This document shows, one piece after another, positions 24,516-37,450 of a stretch of DNA of 64,000 bases (positions are counted from its first letter, which is position 1; every line of letters starts with the position of its first letter). This stretch comes from Eustoma russellianum (Eukaryota > Streptophyta > Magnoliopsida > Gentianales > Gentianaceae), in NCBI GenBank assembly GCA_036186865.1, contig AP025046.1:38711834-38775833 (forward strand), in the 5' to 3' direction. The notes below the pieces were generated by a model. That model had not been told where the DNA came from. It ran no database searches and saw only the letters and a program-made list of their open reading frames with translations. The translations under genes were made by a program, and so were the position numbers.

Positions 24516-24841
24516 AGTATGGTATGAATTTGGTGTTGTATTTGACATGTGGTGCATGAATGTTTATGTATTTAGAGTGTATATTGGCTAGTCATATTTG
24601 TATGGTAAGCATATGACATGTCGATGACGGTTCGGTAGTCATTTGATGTGGCAATTTTTGGTTTACAGACTTGTGACATGTCAGTATATTATTGAAAGCT
24701 TGATGTCATGGAATATATGACTTGGAAGTGTATATGGTTTCTTGACGTTGACGTACGCAGATGATGTGTCGATGAAATGTCGGGATAGAAATATATAGGT
24801 TGTCGTCTTTAAATATATATATATATATATAGAGTGTATGT
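24516..24841 (-). repeat. Element A 3' LTR, second segment
   Basis: GGTATGAATTTGGTGTTG at 24521 continues the A LTR exactly where 49139 does in the uninterrupted A LTR copy. It ends in a (TA)n run (24813-24830) and AGAGTGTATGT, which is the L1 insertion site. Confidence 0.8.
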
Positions 24842-25002
24842 GGGAATAAAAAAGACGATCTCCCTCTCTGGCGATTTGGCGGCGCGGCGCCTGTGGAGAT
24901 TCGGCTGATGCCGGCCGACACCGACGGCACTTCCTTTCGCATTCTAATCTTTCTCTCTATTATCATATTCCTCTCCACACCAAAATTTTGTTTCTTTTCC
25001 TC

Positions 25003-26304
25003 ATGGCGGCCATGCAACCTTTACCAAACCCTACGGCCTCATCATCAAAGAAGAGTTTTGCTTCCCTCTTCCAAACAACAGAGGCAACTCACATTGATCC
25101 GAAACCGATACACAAATATAAGGGCAGCCCAATGATATCCTTTACGGATGAAGAAATCGCTTCCTTAGCAGCACCATTTAAATTCTCACTCGTGGGTACG
25201 TTTTGGTATGGCAAGCCGCCAATTGCCGTCATCCGATCATCCATTGATCGGATCGGATTTACTGGACCGGTGCATGTGGGTCTACTGGACTCCACGCATG
25301 TGGTACTTCATTTTAAGCATGAACAAGATTACCTGCGTTGTTTCGCGTGGCAAAGTTGGATGATAGCAGGGAAATATATGCGGGTAACAAAATGGATGCC
25401 GGCGTATGATCCTACAGTCGATGTGCCTATTGTGCCGGTTTGGGTATCTTTTCCTGGCCTACCGTTGCATCTTCATCAGAAATCTTCCCTCATGCAGATT
25501 GGTCGTATGATGGGAACCCCAATGAAATTGGATACTGCGACAGCTGAATCACTCCGTCCATCAGTGGCTCGTTTGTGTATCGAGATAGATGTCTCCCAGG
25601 AGTTACCTTCGTGAGTATTCATTCAAGCATTAAATAAAGTGCTGGCTCAACAGGTAATTTATGAAGATTTGCCATCATATTGCTCTAAATGTTGCAGGCT
25701 TGGACATAAGATTGCAGATTGTGGAAAGCCACCATCTGCAGTGCCTTCTAAGGCTATGGCAGATCCGCAGACAACAGCAGTTGTCCCACCGCTCACGCGC
25801 AAGGTTACAGATCAGCATTGGACTCCTAAAAAACAACCTCAGCAAGCTGCTCAACATGTTACTTCTGAATCTCCTTTATTATTATCGCCAGACTTAACTG
25901 CAGCTAAGCCAACTTAAGTCCCTTACATTCAGGATCTCTCTCGACTGCAAGGAGTGGATGATAGTTTCATTACTGACTTTCAGCATCATCCACAGCCTAT
26001 TTCTTTCTCTGACAGTGAAATCCCTCCGCCTTCAACTGAGGTGCAGGTTGCTGTTGCCGCAGATTGTGAAGCAGCTGCAGTAGTCACGGAAGTTCTCGAA
26101 GATATTATGCAGGCAGTGGTTTCAGCAACCGCCTCTCCGGATGCTCAAACTATCCATATACCAGAGCAGGTGTTGGATGACCAGTTTCAGCCTCCGTCTC
26201 GTTTACTTCGTCGTCCACGACGTAACATTGATCCACTGTCACCACCAGTTACAAGATCCAGGTCTGTTCTCTCTAACTCTTTCGACTGTTTATCGACTCA
26301 ATGA
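25003..26304 (+). pseudogene. LINE ORF1 (DUF4283 plus zinc knuckle), two in-frame stops
   Basis: It starts at ATG 25003 (MAAMQPLPNP). The frame runs to 26304 and is interrupted only by TGA 25612-25614 and TAA 25915-25917, with no shift. Residues about 35-190 form a DUF4283-like domain typical of plant L1 ORF1 proteins (SFTDEEIASLAAPFKFSLVG). Then follows a CCHC knuckle YCSKCCRLGHKIADC near 25678-25722. The C-terminal third is Pro/Gln/Ala-rich with a basic cluster (RLLRRPRRNIDP). It is expected to bind LINE RNA. The stop codon TGA overlaps the ORF2 ATG as ATGA at 26301-26304. Confidence 0.85.
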
Positions 26305-29300
26305 AGATTATGATATGGAATGTCCGTGGAATACGTACGTCTATGCCCCGTATATTATCGTTGTTATGTCGTTATCAAATGCAAGTTTTGGTATTAATAG
26401 AGCCTAAGGTTCGGCCCTCTTCTTTGCAGTTCTATCGTCTGAAATTTGGCTTTACACAAGCGTCCTCGGTGTGTCAGGATAAGATCTGGATATTTTGGAG
26501 TGCTGCTTTTATGCGTTTGGAGAGAGATCGTATAGGCATTCAAAATCACTCAATGTATTTTAAATGGATACCCACAGGAGAAGTGTTCTGCTGCACTTTA
26601 GTTTATGGTTTACACTCGGTGATCTCGCTTCGCCCTTTATGGGTTGACTTAAAGACGTTGCATCAGGAACTGGATATTCTCTGGCTTCTAGGAGGTGATT
26701 TTAATACATTCTTGTCTTTGGACGAACACAAGGGTAGATCAGTGCCCTCTCTGCGATCTCTGCAAGATTTTAATGATTGTGTTTCTGCTTGCTCTTTACA
26801 ATCCATTAATTATCAAGGATCTAATTTTACGTGGAGTCATGGGCGTGGATTGGGAAAGGTATGGCGTAGACTAGATAGGTATCTTTGTTCACCGGATTTT
26901 TTTGAGCTTTTTCACACGGTTTAATATCAACATCTTAGCCGCACTACATCGGATCACTGCCCGATCTATCTTCAGGCTTTAGTTGAAAGCTCAAGCACCA
27001 CTGCATCGTTTAGATACCTAGACGTCTGGACTTCACATGCAGATTTTGCAAAGTTAGTAACTCACTGTTGGCAATCTTATGAAACCGTTGGGGGTATGCG
27101 AGGCTATTATGCAAAGTTGAGGCAGCTCAAACAACATCTTCAACAATGGAATAAAGACGTGTTTGGCAATGTTTTTGACGCGGTTGCTGTTGCGGAATCT
27201 GATGTTATCCGTTGTGAAAAGGAATACGATGCCAATCCCACTGCTGCAAACCGTGAGTTATATCATCAGAAAATGGCACTTTTGACACAAAAACAGCATC
27301 GGGTAATGCTGTTTTGGCAGCAAAAAGCCAATGTCACGTGGATGAAAGAGGGGGACATCAACACTCGATATGTTCATCAAATAGTCAAAGACAAGAGAAG
27401 GAGACAACGTATCACTCGAATTTTTACTCCTAATGGTATTGAGTGTCAAACAGCAGAGGAGATAGCGCAAGAAGCGCTTCGCTTCTATCAGCAGTTGTTT
27501 ACCAAAGAGCCTATACAAAACACTTCTGATTCGCTTCAATATATACCGCCTGTACTAACTGCTGAAGATAATGTGTTGCTTTTGGCCATTCCAGACATAC
27601 AAGAAGTACAGCAAGCAGTATGGTCACTAAGTCCAACTAGTGCGGCTAGCCCGGATGGATTTCCTGGTTCCTTCTATCGTAAATTTTGGCATGTAATTAA
27701 ATTTGATGTGCATAAAGTAGTCCAGGAATTCTTTCTGGGCATTCCACCTCCAAATCAACTGGCGTCGTCTCTTATCACACTCATTCCTAAAGTTGCGAAT
27801 CCACAAACATTCTCTGATTACAGACCAATATGTCTAACTAACTTTATTGCCAAGATTATTACACGACTGTTAGCTTCTAGACTCTCAGACATATTGCCTA
27901 AGATTATTTCGAAGGAGCAGGTGGGTTTTTTAAAGGGCCATGGTATCACTGATCAGATTTTACTAGCCCAAGAAATGGTTCATTTGATTGACAAACGTGT
28001 GCATGGAGGCCACGTAATGATAAAACTTGACATGGCAAAGGCGTTTGATCGTGTTGATTGGGGTTACCTTCGGCAACTCTTACATAAGTTTGGATTTGAC
28101 GCAAAGATAGTAAGAATTATATTAAATAATTTGGCAGCTACAAGATGCTCCATACTTATCAATGGGAAACCTGTGGGCTTCTTTCCTACTACATGAGGGG
28201 TAAAACAAGGTGACCCCCTATCGCCTTTATTGTTTATTTTGGCATCTGAAGGATTTTCTCGAGGCCTTAACTCCTTACTAGCCTCCGGTGAGTTACTTGG
28301 TTTTAATGTGGGCCGGGCCCCACAAGTTTCGCATTGGGTTTTGCAGATGATTTACTTGTTTTTCTTAATGGCAAGATTTCAAATATAAGGCGTTTTCAAA
28401 AGTTCCTAGATACATATCAAGCAGCCTCGGGTCAATTAATTAATTTTAACAAGAGTCAGCTGATTGTGGGAAATTATGTGGCTGGACCACAGTTAGCTCG
28501 GTTGCTTGGCATGCGGTTGGTTGGGCTTCCCATCAAATATCTTGGTTCATACTTGTATAAAGGGGTTAATCGTGCTTTCTACTGCACTTCTTTACTAAAC
28601 CACTTTGACATCCGTCTTAATGCTTGGTCATCCAAATTACTGTCAATGGCAGGCAGATTAACCTTAATCAAACATGTATTATCCTCGATTCCAACTCATC
28701 TCATTGCAAGTTCACGATTGCCTAAAAGTGTAATCAATGCACTGAATAGGAAGATGACACATTTTTTATGGAATGATCGTCATAATTGGACCTCTTGGCA
28801 TCTGGTTTGCCATCCGACTGATAATGGTGGCCTTGGTATCCGAAATTTGGATTACGTTCAACAAGCGTATGATGGACAGCTTTGGTGGAAATATCACACA
28901 TCAAACTCCTTATGGGCCACATATTGCCGTGCAAAATATGGACAGAGGCTGACTGTGTCTGCACATATCTATGATTCAGCAGTGTGGAAAAGGCTTTGTC
29001 AGGTTCATGAATACATGAGTACACATGTCACTCAGTCACTCGATGGCATCAGCTGGGATTCACATCCGACTGGCACATATACTATCAAAACGGCTTATCT
29101 CCTGCACCATCAGAATAACTCTACAATGCAATTTTCTAAGTTTATATGGTGGGTCTCTTCCCCCATTGGAGCAAGAGTGTTTTTATGGAGACTTTGGTCG
29201 GGGTCTTTGCCTATCTCGAATAACCTTCGGATATGGCAGACTATCTACCCCTCACAGTGCGTTTTCTGTTTGAGTCAATCGGACTCTAAAGATCACATGT

Positions 29301-30163
29301 TTTTACAATGCAAGGAAATTAAAGCTTTGTGGAATGAGATCGCAGTCATCTTTTTAGCTCCTTGGCCACGAAAATCAACCATTACGGCTTACTTGATCTA
29401 TTGGTGGAGGCAAGCTTCAACTTCTTCCATGAGGGGACATCTTCGAGCTGTGGTTCCAGCATTGGTTCTCTGGGTGATTTGGAAGGAGTATACGTCTATC
29501 CGTTTTGGAGACAATACATTTTCATATAATCGTTTATTTGATCGTGTCCGTACACATATATATACGTGGTGTGCTTCAGTACAAGATCGTAAATTTGTGG
29601 AGTCTATTCCCAACCTTATTGATTGCGGTTTCTCTCCTCATTTAAGGGTACATCGGCACAGATTGATCAAATGGAAATTACCCCCTTCTGGTCGAATGAA
29701 AGTTAATTTGGATGCTACGGTAGGTCGCCATGGTGCAGCAGCAGGTGCAGTACTCCGGGATGATACTAGCCAATTTGTATCTGCCATTTGTTTCGCCCTT
29801 CCACATGTTACTCCCGTCAGGGCAGAGCTGCAGGCCTTGCTTTACTCTCTTCTATATTATGCAGTCACATATGATGCGTTGCAGGTTGAAACGGATTGCC
29901 GCATGTTATTACACATGCTTGCCAACCCCCTACAATATCAGGGTTCTTGCTTGAGTGATGTGCAGAGAGCCATTGATCTGCTTAGTCTCAATTCATCTAC
30001 AGTCTGCTACTGTCCGCGTGAGGCAAATTCTGCGGCACATTTGTTAGCGCGATATGGTCTCCACATATCTGGAATGAAGACATACATATCAACCTCTGCT
30101 CTTCCAAGTGAGGTTCGTGGAGTTATTAACATGGATGCTACTCTTCTAGCTTTTCGGTTATGA
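26301..30163 (+). pseudogene. LINE ORF2: endonuclease, reverse transcriptase, zinc finger, RNase H; broken
   Basis: ATG 26301 opens MKIMIWNVRGI, an apurinic-type endonuclease with LLGGDFNTFLS near 26690-26720 and a final SDHCPI box near 26952. Stops are TAA 26922-26924 and TGA 28194-28196, both in the same frame. RT shows the ITLIPKV and DYRPICLTN blocks, KLDMAKAFDRVDW (near 28025-28060), QGDPLSPLLF (near 28207) and FADD (near 28340), reached after a 1-base loss near 28335. A zinc-finger-like CVFC...H...C region is near 29260-29310. The last roughly 150 residues (about 29690-30090) are an RNase H with MKVNLDATVG, AELQAL, VETDCRML and NSAAHLLAR. Confidence 0.9.
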
Positions 30164-30883
30164 TATTTCAATGATCACGCAATCACTATTGCGGGTTGCC
30201 TATGTCCTTCATTGGCATATGCAGCCTTGGTATGTCTTTGTTGCTCTATACTTCTTGTGTTGCTTTATATATATGAGAGCTCCTTATATCTTATTTTTGG
30301 ATGACGTTCCCTGCTTCTTTGTGCTGCTGCATGTCTTGCAACCACGTTAATGGCGTTTGCGCTGGCATGGACGATATGTCATTCGTATTTGGTGGTTGCC
30401 CATGGTTCTCTGGCTACGGGCAACGCGGGTATGGCTTTCCTTCCTTCCTCATGTTATGGTTATGGTTTTTTATTGGAGCTGTTCTTACGTAGGTTTTTTG
30501 CCTATTGCACGAGGACTTGATCTCTATCACAGGCCATCAGCGGATTCCATACATATTCAGCCAAGCTGCTTCAACACCACACGTCTCTTCGGTCAACCTC
30601 AGCGTAGTTCATCAGCATATGTTTCTACATATTTGTACAATTTTTGTTTTTCGCCGACTAATCATATAAATATGTACGCTTTTTCCTTCGTCAAGGTTTT
30701 ATCCACAAGGGTGGTTTTACTTGACAAGGTTTTAATGCGGCATATCATATATGATTGGCGGATTCGCATACTAGTTATGCTTCATTCATTATTCTCATAT
30801 GATGACATTAATTTTGATGTAATATGGTTTTCCTCCGCCATAAGTGAGGAATTTCAATAATAAATTCGCTTCATTTAAAAAAA
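30164..30883 (+). other. LINE 3' UTR with long open frame
   Basis: It is noncoding by position. It includes a 167-codon open frame (30357-30860) whose translation resembles the open frame in the 3' part of a second L1 copy (38283-39020, minus), most clearly in VLSTRVVLL and LMRHII. The nucleotide block TTTTATCCACAAGGGTGG near 30698 is identical in both copies. Whether this is coding or a conserved RNA end is unresolved. Confidence 0.6.
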
Positions 30884-31270
30884 TATAGTGTATGTAAGCA
30901 GCCGTGTATATATCTGTGGAGTGTGGAGAAGAACTTTCCATTTGAGATTTGTTGCCGAATAAGCATTTCAAATATATTCCCTTAGGCACTTCATTTAATG
31001 AACTAGTTCAGTTCATCTCCTTAAGAACTTCATTAAATGAACTAGTTTAGTTCATTTAACATGGCATTGAAATAGTGTAAACATAACAAATTTTTGCCAT
31101 ATGATTTAAGGCTTAACGCTTCATGGCACGTTAGTACAACAATGATATATATAAACATATAAAGCATATTTATCATGTACACATGTCATGTAACATGTAA
31201 ATCATGCATTTCAAAAACACAACATTTAAATCATGCATTTTCTAATCATTCAAACTCCGGTTTCTCAACA
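30884..31270 (-). repeat. Element A 3' LTR, last segment (U3 start on minus strand)
   Basis: It ends in TTTCTCAACA at 31270, next to the purine tract. It contains two copies of a palindromic block around TTAATGAACTAGTT at 30990-31060, shared with LTRs D and E. Confidence 0.8.
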
Positions 31271-31287
31271 ATCTCCCCCTTTTGATG
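31271..31287 (-). other. Element A polypurine tract
   Basis: ATCTCCCCCTTTTGATG on the plus strand reads as an AAAAGGGGGAGA tract on the minus strand and directly precedes the 3' LTR. The same sequence is found at 62085-62101 in element E. Confidence 0.85.
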
Positions 31288-32215
31288 ATTTGCTGAAAGA
31301 ACCTCTATTCATGATTTAAATGTGTCATAATCACTTCCCCTACAATCATGCATTCATAAATTTTAATTTCAAATTTTGAATTTGAAAACTCCCTCTTAGG
31401 TTGTGCTCCCCATTTAGTCAAGCTCTCCCCCGTATATCATATGTTTCTCGTCCTTTATTTTGTAAAGCACAGAAGACACGCAATTAGTAGCAGTGGAAAT
31501 AAAGAGCAATTTAAAGCATATCAACAGAAATCATGCATAATTTAGAACGTATATTTTCATACGTGGCTTGATTAAGGGATTTTGTGAATATGTTGAGTAC
31601 TTGCTCTTCAGTACGAATGTGTTCTATAATGATATCGCCACTATTTATATGATCACGAAGAAAATGATATCTTAAGTCTATGTGATTTGCCTTATAGTGT
31701 AAAACAAGATTGTTAGATAAGTTGATAGCACTCGTATATATGGGAATTCAAGTTACACTCTCACCAAAATATGAGATTTGTTGTTTTAGCCATAGTAATT
31801 GTGTGCAGCGAAGGCTAAGAGCCATGTATTCTGCCTCAGTAGTGGATAATGCTACACTAGCTTGCTTTTTCGAAAACTAAGACATTAATGAATTACCAAC
31901 GAATTGACATGTTCCACTTGTGCTTTTTTCTATCTATTTTACATCCTCATTAATCGGCATCAGTGTAAGCATGAAAATTACACAGTTTTGCCATACCAAA
32001 GTCCTAATGCGGGGGTATGCTTTATGGAACGAAATATCCTTTTTACAGCATTAAAGTGTGAGACTTTAGGATTACTTTGAAAATGAGTGCACATACAAGC
32101 ACTAAACATGATACTGGGTCTACTTACAATAAGATAAAGCAAAGAACCAATCACAGATCTATGCAATCCATTATCAAAATCTTTGGGCCTCGTCCGGATA
32201 CAGTGCACCTGCCGT
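31288..32215 (-). pseudogene. Element A RT C-terminus and RNase H, broken
   Basis: 31978-32200 on the minus strand reads HRSVIGSLLYLIVSRPS, then NAVKRIFRSIKHTPALGLWY, the end of copia RT. 31540-31975 aligns with the RNase H of element E (62345-62830) with several stops and small indels. The match to pol ends near 32210, so the RT catalytic core is missing. 31288-31540 is the noncoding 3' part with more C-rich (purine on minus) runs. Confidence 0.75.
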
Positions 32216-35006
32216 ACTTCACTAAGGAGAGTACAAAGCGTCATGCGTAACATGCGAAAATCCATAACATAAGTCGTGGACTCCCATGCTAACATTTAAC
32301 ATGATAGTAAAATTTAGGCAGAATTAAAACTTTTCAAATTAAACATGCATTACTAATTTACTAAGTTCCCAAAAATAGTAGTCCCACAAAATAACAAAAC
32401 CGAAATCCAGAGAGTTCAAACATAGTCATAATACAAAAGTCCTTAAGCCCAAACCTTTCTTATAAGCCCATTAAGTCTCATTTAATTTGGCCAACACCTG
32501 GAAAATACTGTAGACATACCGAAAATTATAGCTCATAAGCCCAAACCCTACAAATGAGTCTAAGCCCACAAGAATAAAGCCATACAACCAAGTCCTTAAT
32601 TCTGACCAGTTTTCCAGATTAGTGATACCAACTTAACTTCGGCAATTTCCCAATAAAATAATAATTCCAAGGTGAACAATTTACATGGATGTGTTCATCA
32701 ATGTCCTAAGTAAATGTCATAAAATTTCCAGAGTAGCATAATAACGTTCAAGGGGTCATGTATTCACTTTTCCAAAACAGTTACCTGCTGATTTCTGGAG
32801 CGACCAGTTTACCACGAGTTTTATTGTGATCAAAACGTAAGTCCTTTTTCGAAGATTGCAACTCAAGAACTTAATAAACACATAGGGCTAGCATCCTACC
32901 AAAAATCAGCCCATTTGCATATTTCGAAGATCCATTTTCGGGTCGATCAATACACCACTTAAATTCTGTCCAGTCCAGTGAATTTCAGCTTGACCAGTTT
33001 TATTAAAAATTCCATTAAGGACAAACCACAACTTATTTTACCAAACTTCCAAATCTCATATTTACTAAATACATAGGGCTAATGTCATGCCAAAAATTAG
33101 CTTAATTGCATACTTCTAAGATCCATTTTTAGGGCTTGAAAAATGTATCATTATTCTGCCCTGTTCCAGTAATTCCCATTATTGACACTTTTCATTACCA
33201 AAAGTGTCCCAACTTGAGTTATTTTTCATAAATGCCTTTCTAATCATCAAATACACCTTTAGCATAAGACTTTGCAGGTACTAATACATTCCAAAGGACA
33301 TCTACACATCACTTCAAAAACAGTTTTGAAGATTACACAAATCACCTTTTGGTCTTGCACTTTTTGTTCCTACTAGAATCTATTCTTGGTATATTTGGTG
33401 TGTACGTACCATACCCCCAATACAGCCCATTTCATACGCATGCAAGGGCTTAAATCATATTTCCATAATGAACGTATTAAACTTAAGTCATAAAGCATGC
33501 ATCTTGACATCCTTTACCCCACAAGTTACAATCTATCACAAGAACCACATTTGTTCTCCATTTTAATCCAACCGTCCCCCTTGTCAAATAAGTTAAGAAG
33601 GTATTAAGAGATTTCTTGTTAAAAGAAGAGAGAATAAGCCTTCTTGGGTAGGTGTAACCGGCGGCCTTAATCATGAGGGGAGGGAAAAGCTTCTCATGTG
33701 CATGGTCCTCATTTAATGCCTAACCAAAATTTGCTTTTAGGGTTCCATAATGATCTTGAAGTCACTTATTTTCTTAATAAGGCCTCATGGCCGAAGTATA
33801 AGTGGGTGGACTTATACATGTATGAGTTTAATTTTATTGCATCTTATCCATGATCATATCTTACCCATTTTTCTATCTTAATTTACGCACACTACCCATA
33901 TATGCGTGTTTAAAGTGTATTTTCAACTATTATCCTTCAAATACACCTTTCACCAAAATCCTTTAGACCAATATCAAGTCATAGGCCGAATATACATATA
34001 TAAATAAACATGACATATATACTTCTTATACTTATATATATATATATCCAATACTATGCATATAACTATATACATATGGATATACCATGTGAATATACTT
34101 TCTATGAAATTGAAGTAATTAAACTGAAGGTAACAATGGTTAGGGGTGAGGTACTATTGGTTTACCCCAATGGAGAAGGAAACCGGCGGTGGAGGGGCTT
34201 TATTCCTAAACTCATTTACTCCCTAATCATTATATCCCCTTCTTAATTTATAAGCTACTTTTTACAAAGTTTCTATGGTGGTTAAAGGAATCACCATGGG
34301 TTACCCATGGTTTAATTTCGGTGGTTAGGGTATATTTAGTAGCTCCACCATGCTTGAATCACCTTTTTTTTAGAATGTTTAATGAAAAGGCTACTAGGTA
34401 GTTGAGGAAAACAGTAGAATTTGGTCCTTAATCCCCTAGCTCCATACATCCCTCGTTGCTAGTGGAACTTTTAGTGAGTTACACATTCTTACAACACCAT
34501 GATTTTGTGACTACATTATACATAACTATTTACATTGTTGCTTTAATAAGCACTTAAGGAGTGTAGTTAAGTCTTTTTAGCAAAAATGCTTCCTCTACCC
34601 GGCGGCCTTAATGGGGAAAAGAAATACTCCCTCCCCCCTTTTACCCTTTTAAATCTCATTTAGAAAGGCACTAAATGCTTAGTATAACTTTCTATGCTTT
34701 CTTTCACCACTACAACAAGGGTTTATTGCTTGTGGTAAAAGGGACTCCACTTTAATGTCCCCATGCTCTATGCCGAAATTTATGAGTGATCTTGGGGGGG
34801 AAACTATCAACCCACATGCTTCATAATCTATACTTGGGGTAGTATACTATTTTTCTTTAATTATCGGATAAACGTGGGTAATTCTTAAAATATTCTACTT
34901 TAGAAATATCGTTCCATTGCATCACTTCCTTCTGACCCTAGATACCATACTATTTTAGGTGGGGTACAACACAACCCCCTTCTAGTGGTGCCTTGCAGAT
35001 CCTACA
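32216..35006. mobile_element. Unassigned LTR-like block G
   Basis: This is about 2.8 kb with no protein-like frame. It lies between element A pol and LTR D. It ends CAACCCCCTTCTAGTGG...CCTACA at 34971-35006, the signature of a plus-oriented SIRE-type LTR end, and LTR D sequence begins in mid-LTR right after. A block CGGCGGCCTTAATGGGG near 34602 has a close echo at 33659. No matching left end or target-site duplication was found, so this may be a solo LTR with a deleted start, or two fragments joined. Confidence 0.4.
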
Positions 35007-35701
35007 TTATACTTATCCAAATTCAATAAAACTTGTCTTAAATGAATCCTAAGACTTTATCTATGTCTCTGCAAAATTTGACAATTTTTGAAAATCTTTT
35101 GCTATTTTTTCAGTAGCGTTGAGAACTTTGTAAAAGCAGAAACTGAACATAAAAGTGTTGAAAGTAAGAACACCAAGATTTTTATACTAGTTTGGTCAAT
35201 GCGACTTATTCTAGTATTCGAGGATACCTTTCTCGGTATTCACTAATCACTAAAAATACCTTAGAACAAAGGTAGCTGGAGTTATACACCAACTCCTTGA
35301 ATGTCCACCCCGTTTACAAAGAACAATAACGATAATATACAAAAGCACCACCACCTCACTAATGAAGGTTTGATCACACCTTGATCAACCTTCTACAAGA
35401 ATGGAACGTGTATGGGTGGTATGAATGACGCCTATACAGATTATGGAATGTATAATTGGCAGGATTAAGGCTATGTGCAAGAGAAAAAGATAGGAGAAGA
35501 AGAGAAGTCTTATTTTGCACTTGATAGAATATGAAAATGAGTCTTGTCTTGTGTTTGATCATCTCCCTCTCTTTTGTAGAAGGGTGCACGCCCCTAGGGC
35601 TGAGAAGAGTACTGAGGAATCGTCTTGAATACCCTTGGAGGAAGTCTTGCAAAGCCTTGTGACATACCTTTGCTTATTTGGCCAGACATGATTGGACAAG
35701 T

Positions 35702-37450
35702 CGTTACACCCTGACTCCTGCTATGTTCGTAGATTTGATTATGTCGTCGTACCGTATTTGATATAATATGTGTATGTGTGCCTTAAATAAAACTTAAGAA
35801 CTACTAAATTACTCTAATAAGTGTAAGAATAATTAAATAGGCATATAAAGAAATGGTACAACTTTTCAACAACAACAACAACATTATCCTATGGCGGGGT
35901 ATGGGGGTCAGATGTACGCAACCATACCCATGTGTTAGAAACATATGGAGGTTGTTTTCTGATGACCCGTATGAGCTTCAAGCTGTGTCGATCAACTGTT
36001 ACTTCACAATATAAAAAGCGCAGCCAATATAAGAAACACATAAATGGTACAACTTTTATTAGGAATTAATTTAAAGGAAAAAGAAAGTAACACATAAGAG
36101 GGAAAATGGTAAACATTTCTACCCACTTTCACCCCTAACCCTATTAGGCCACCCCTCATATTGTTCCCCAAATTTTCCTCATTTTTTCCCTTTTTAATTT
36201 CTCCCTCATCATTACCATTTCTTACTCAAAGAAAAACCTTACCTACTCAAATTTCATGCACAATATTTTTCTCCCCAGTCACAACCTAAACCAAGAAATA
36301 TTATCATTTGCCATCCACTACCCATTCTCAGCCAAACTAAGGATGGAATACATAAACACAACTTCTTCACATAGTCCATTTCATTTCATCAACTCATCTC
36401 TCTCTCTCTCTCTCTTCAATTCTCTATACCAGACAACCCTCTCTCTCTAAAAATCAAAATCTCTCACCCTTCAAACTCTTCCCACCCGAAAACACTCAAG
36501 GCAAGAAGAGATGAATTCCTGTAACTTTCAAGTGGGAAATCAAGTGTCCAAACACAATAAGCATCAAGGTAAATACTTTATCATTCTTTTTCACATCCTT
36601 CTCACCATCCATCTTCCATAAAACACTCAACTCACCTCCATTTCAGGCCCTTGACCGTGAGCACCATCAAGGAGGTAGGAAAAGTTGCTAAGTTGAACAA
36701 AGCAGGAATCTTCAAGCTATTCAAAGGTAAGATTCATTAAGGTTGAGTTTTAGAACATTCGTAACTTCTTCTCCTTCAAAATCACTAAATCTTCACCTCT
36801 TTTAGGCCATCTAGTCCGTGTACCCCCTACAGCAAAGAAAGAAGGAATCTTTCACCCTTAGGTGTAAGATTCAAGAACAAAGGCAAGCATTCCTCTTAGC
36901 TTGTTCATGAATTTTTAAAAATGAGTCTCCTATAATCATATCACAAGATGGATCATGCACGCATATTTTCAAATGAAGTCTTCATCACAATGATATAAAA
37001 AGTGTACTTGCATGCCCAATCTATGTATGATTCTGTGAAGTATTTATGTAGATTCATGCATATGGCTAGGATGATATCTACGAGAATCATGCTTGGCAAA
37101 ATATTGGTATACTCAGCCCCCTCAAGGGTGTGCATAGAATATAAGAGAGGTCCTAGGCATGCATCCTCTATTTCCATGGAAGTGGAGGTAGCTTACTTAG
37201 TGCACTTTCTTGAAAAAGTGTACTAAGAATCTTACTTTGTATCATCTTTATGTATGTGTTTTGGATGATCATCAATCTCATGAATTCATATGTTTTCTAG
37301 TATATTTGCATGATTATGGACATGATTTAGTATGATTACGGTGCATCATAAATCATACTACAATACATGCCATAAAAGATAGCGCTTTTATTGATCATCA
37401 CTTTATTTTTATGCTTTTTCCTTTTAAGACGGGGCTGTTTTAGCTTCCAT
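35702..37450. repeat. Truncated copy of solo LTR F
   Basis: It is nearly identical to 45436-47165, with the same CAAGT before it (35697-35701). The last about 1.2 kb of F is missing; the break is at GGGGCTGTTTTAGCTTCCAT. It includes a CT-rich run near 36395-36415. Confidence 0.8.

Larger units (their letters stand above)
24842..30883 (+). mobile_element. L1-type LINE, nearly full length, inactive
   Basis: A 6.0-kb non-LTR element with ORF1 (gag-like), ORF2 (endonuclease, RT, zinc finger, RNase H), a 3' UTR of about 0.7 kb and a terminal A run at 30877-30883. Flanks TATAGAGTGTATGT (24828-24841) and TATAGTGTATGT (30884-30895) look like a target-site duplication with a 2-bp difference. The GC-rich 5' UTR of about 160 bp suggests that the 5' end is close to complete. 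The damage is modest: four in-frame stops and one visible frameshift. Confidence 0.9.

Noticed and set aside
28734..29024. Minus-strand frames inside the L1 ORF2 region as genes
   Set aside because: They are antisense shadows of a clear RT/zinc-finger coding region on the plus strand.
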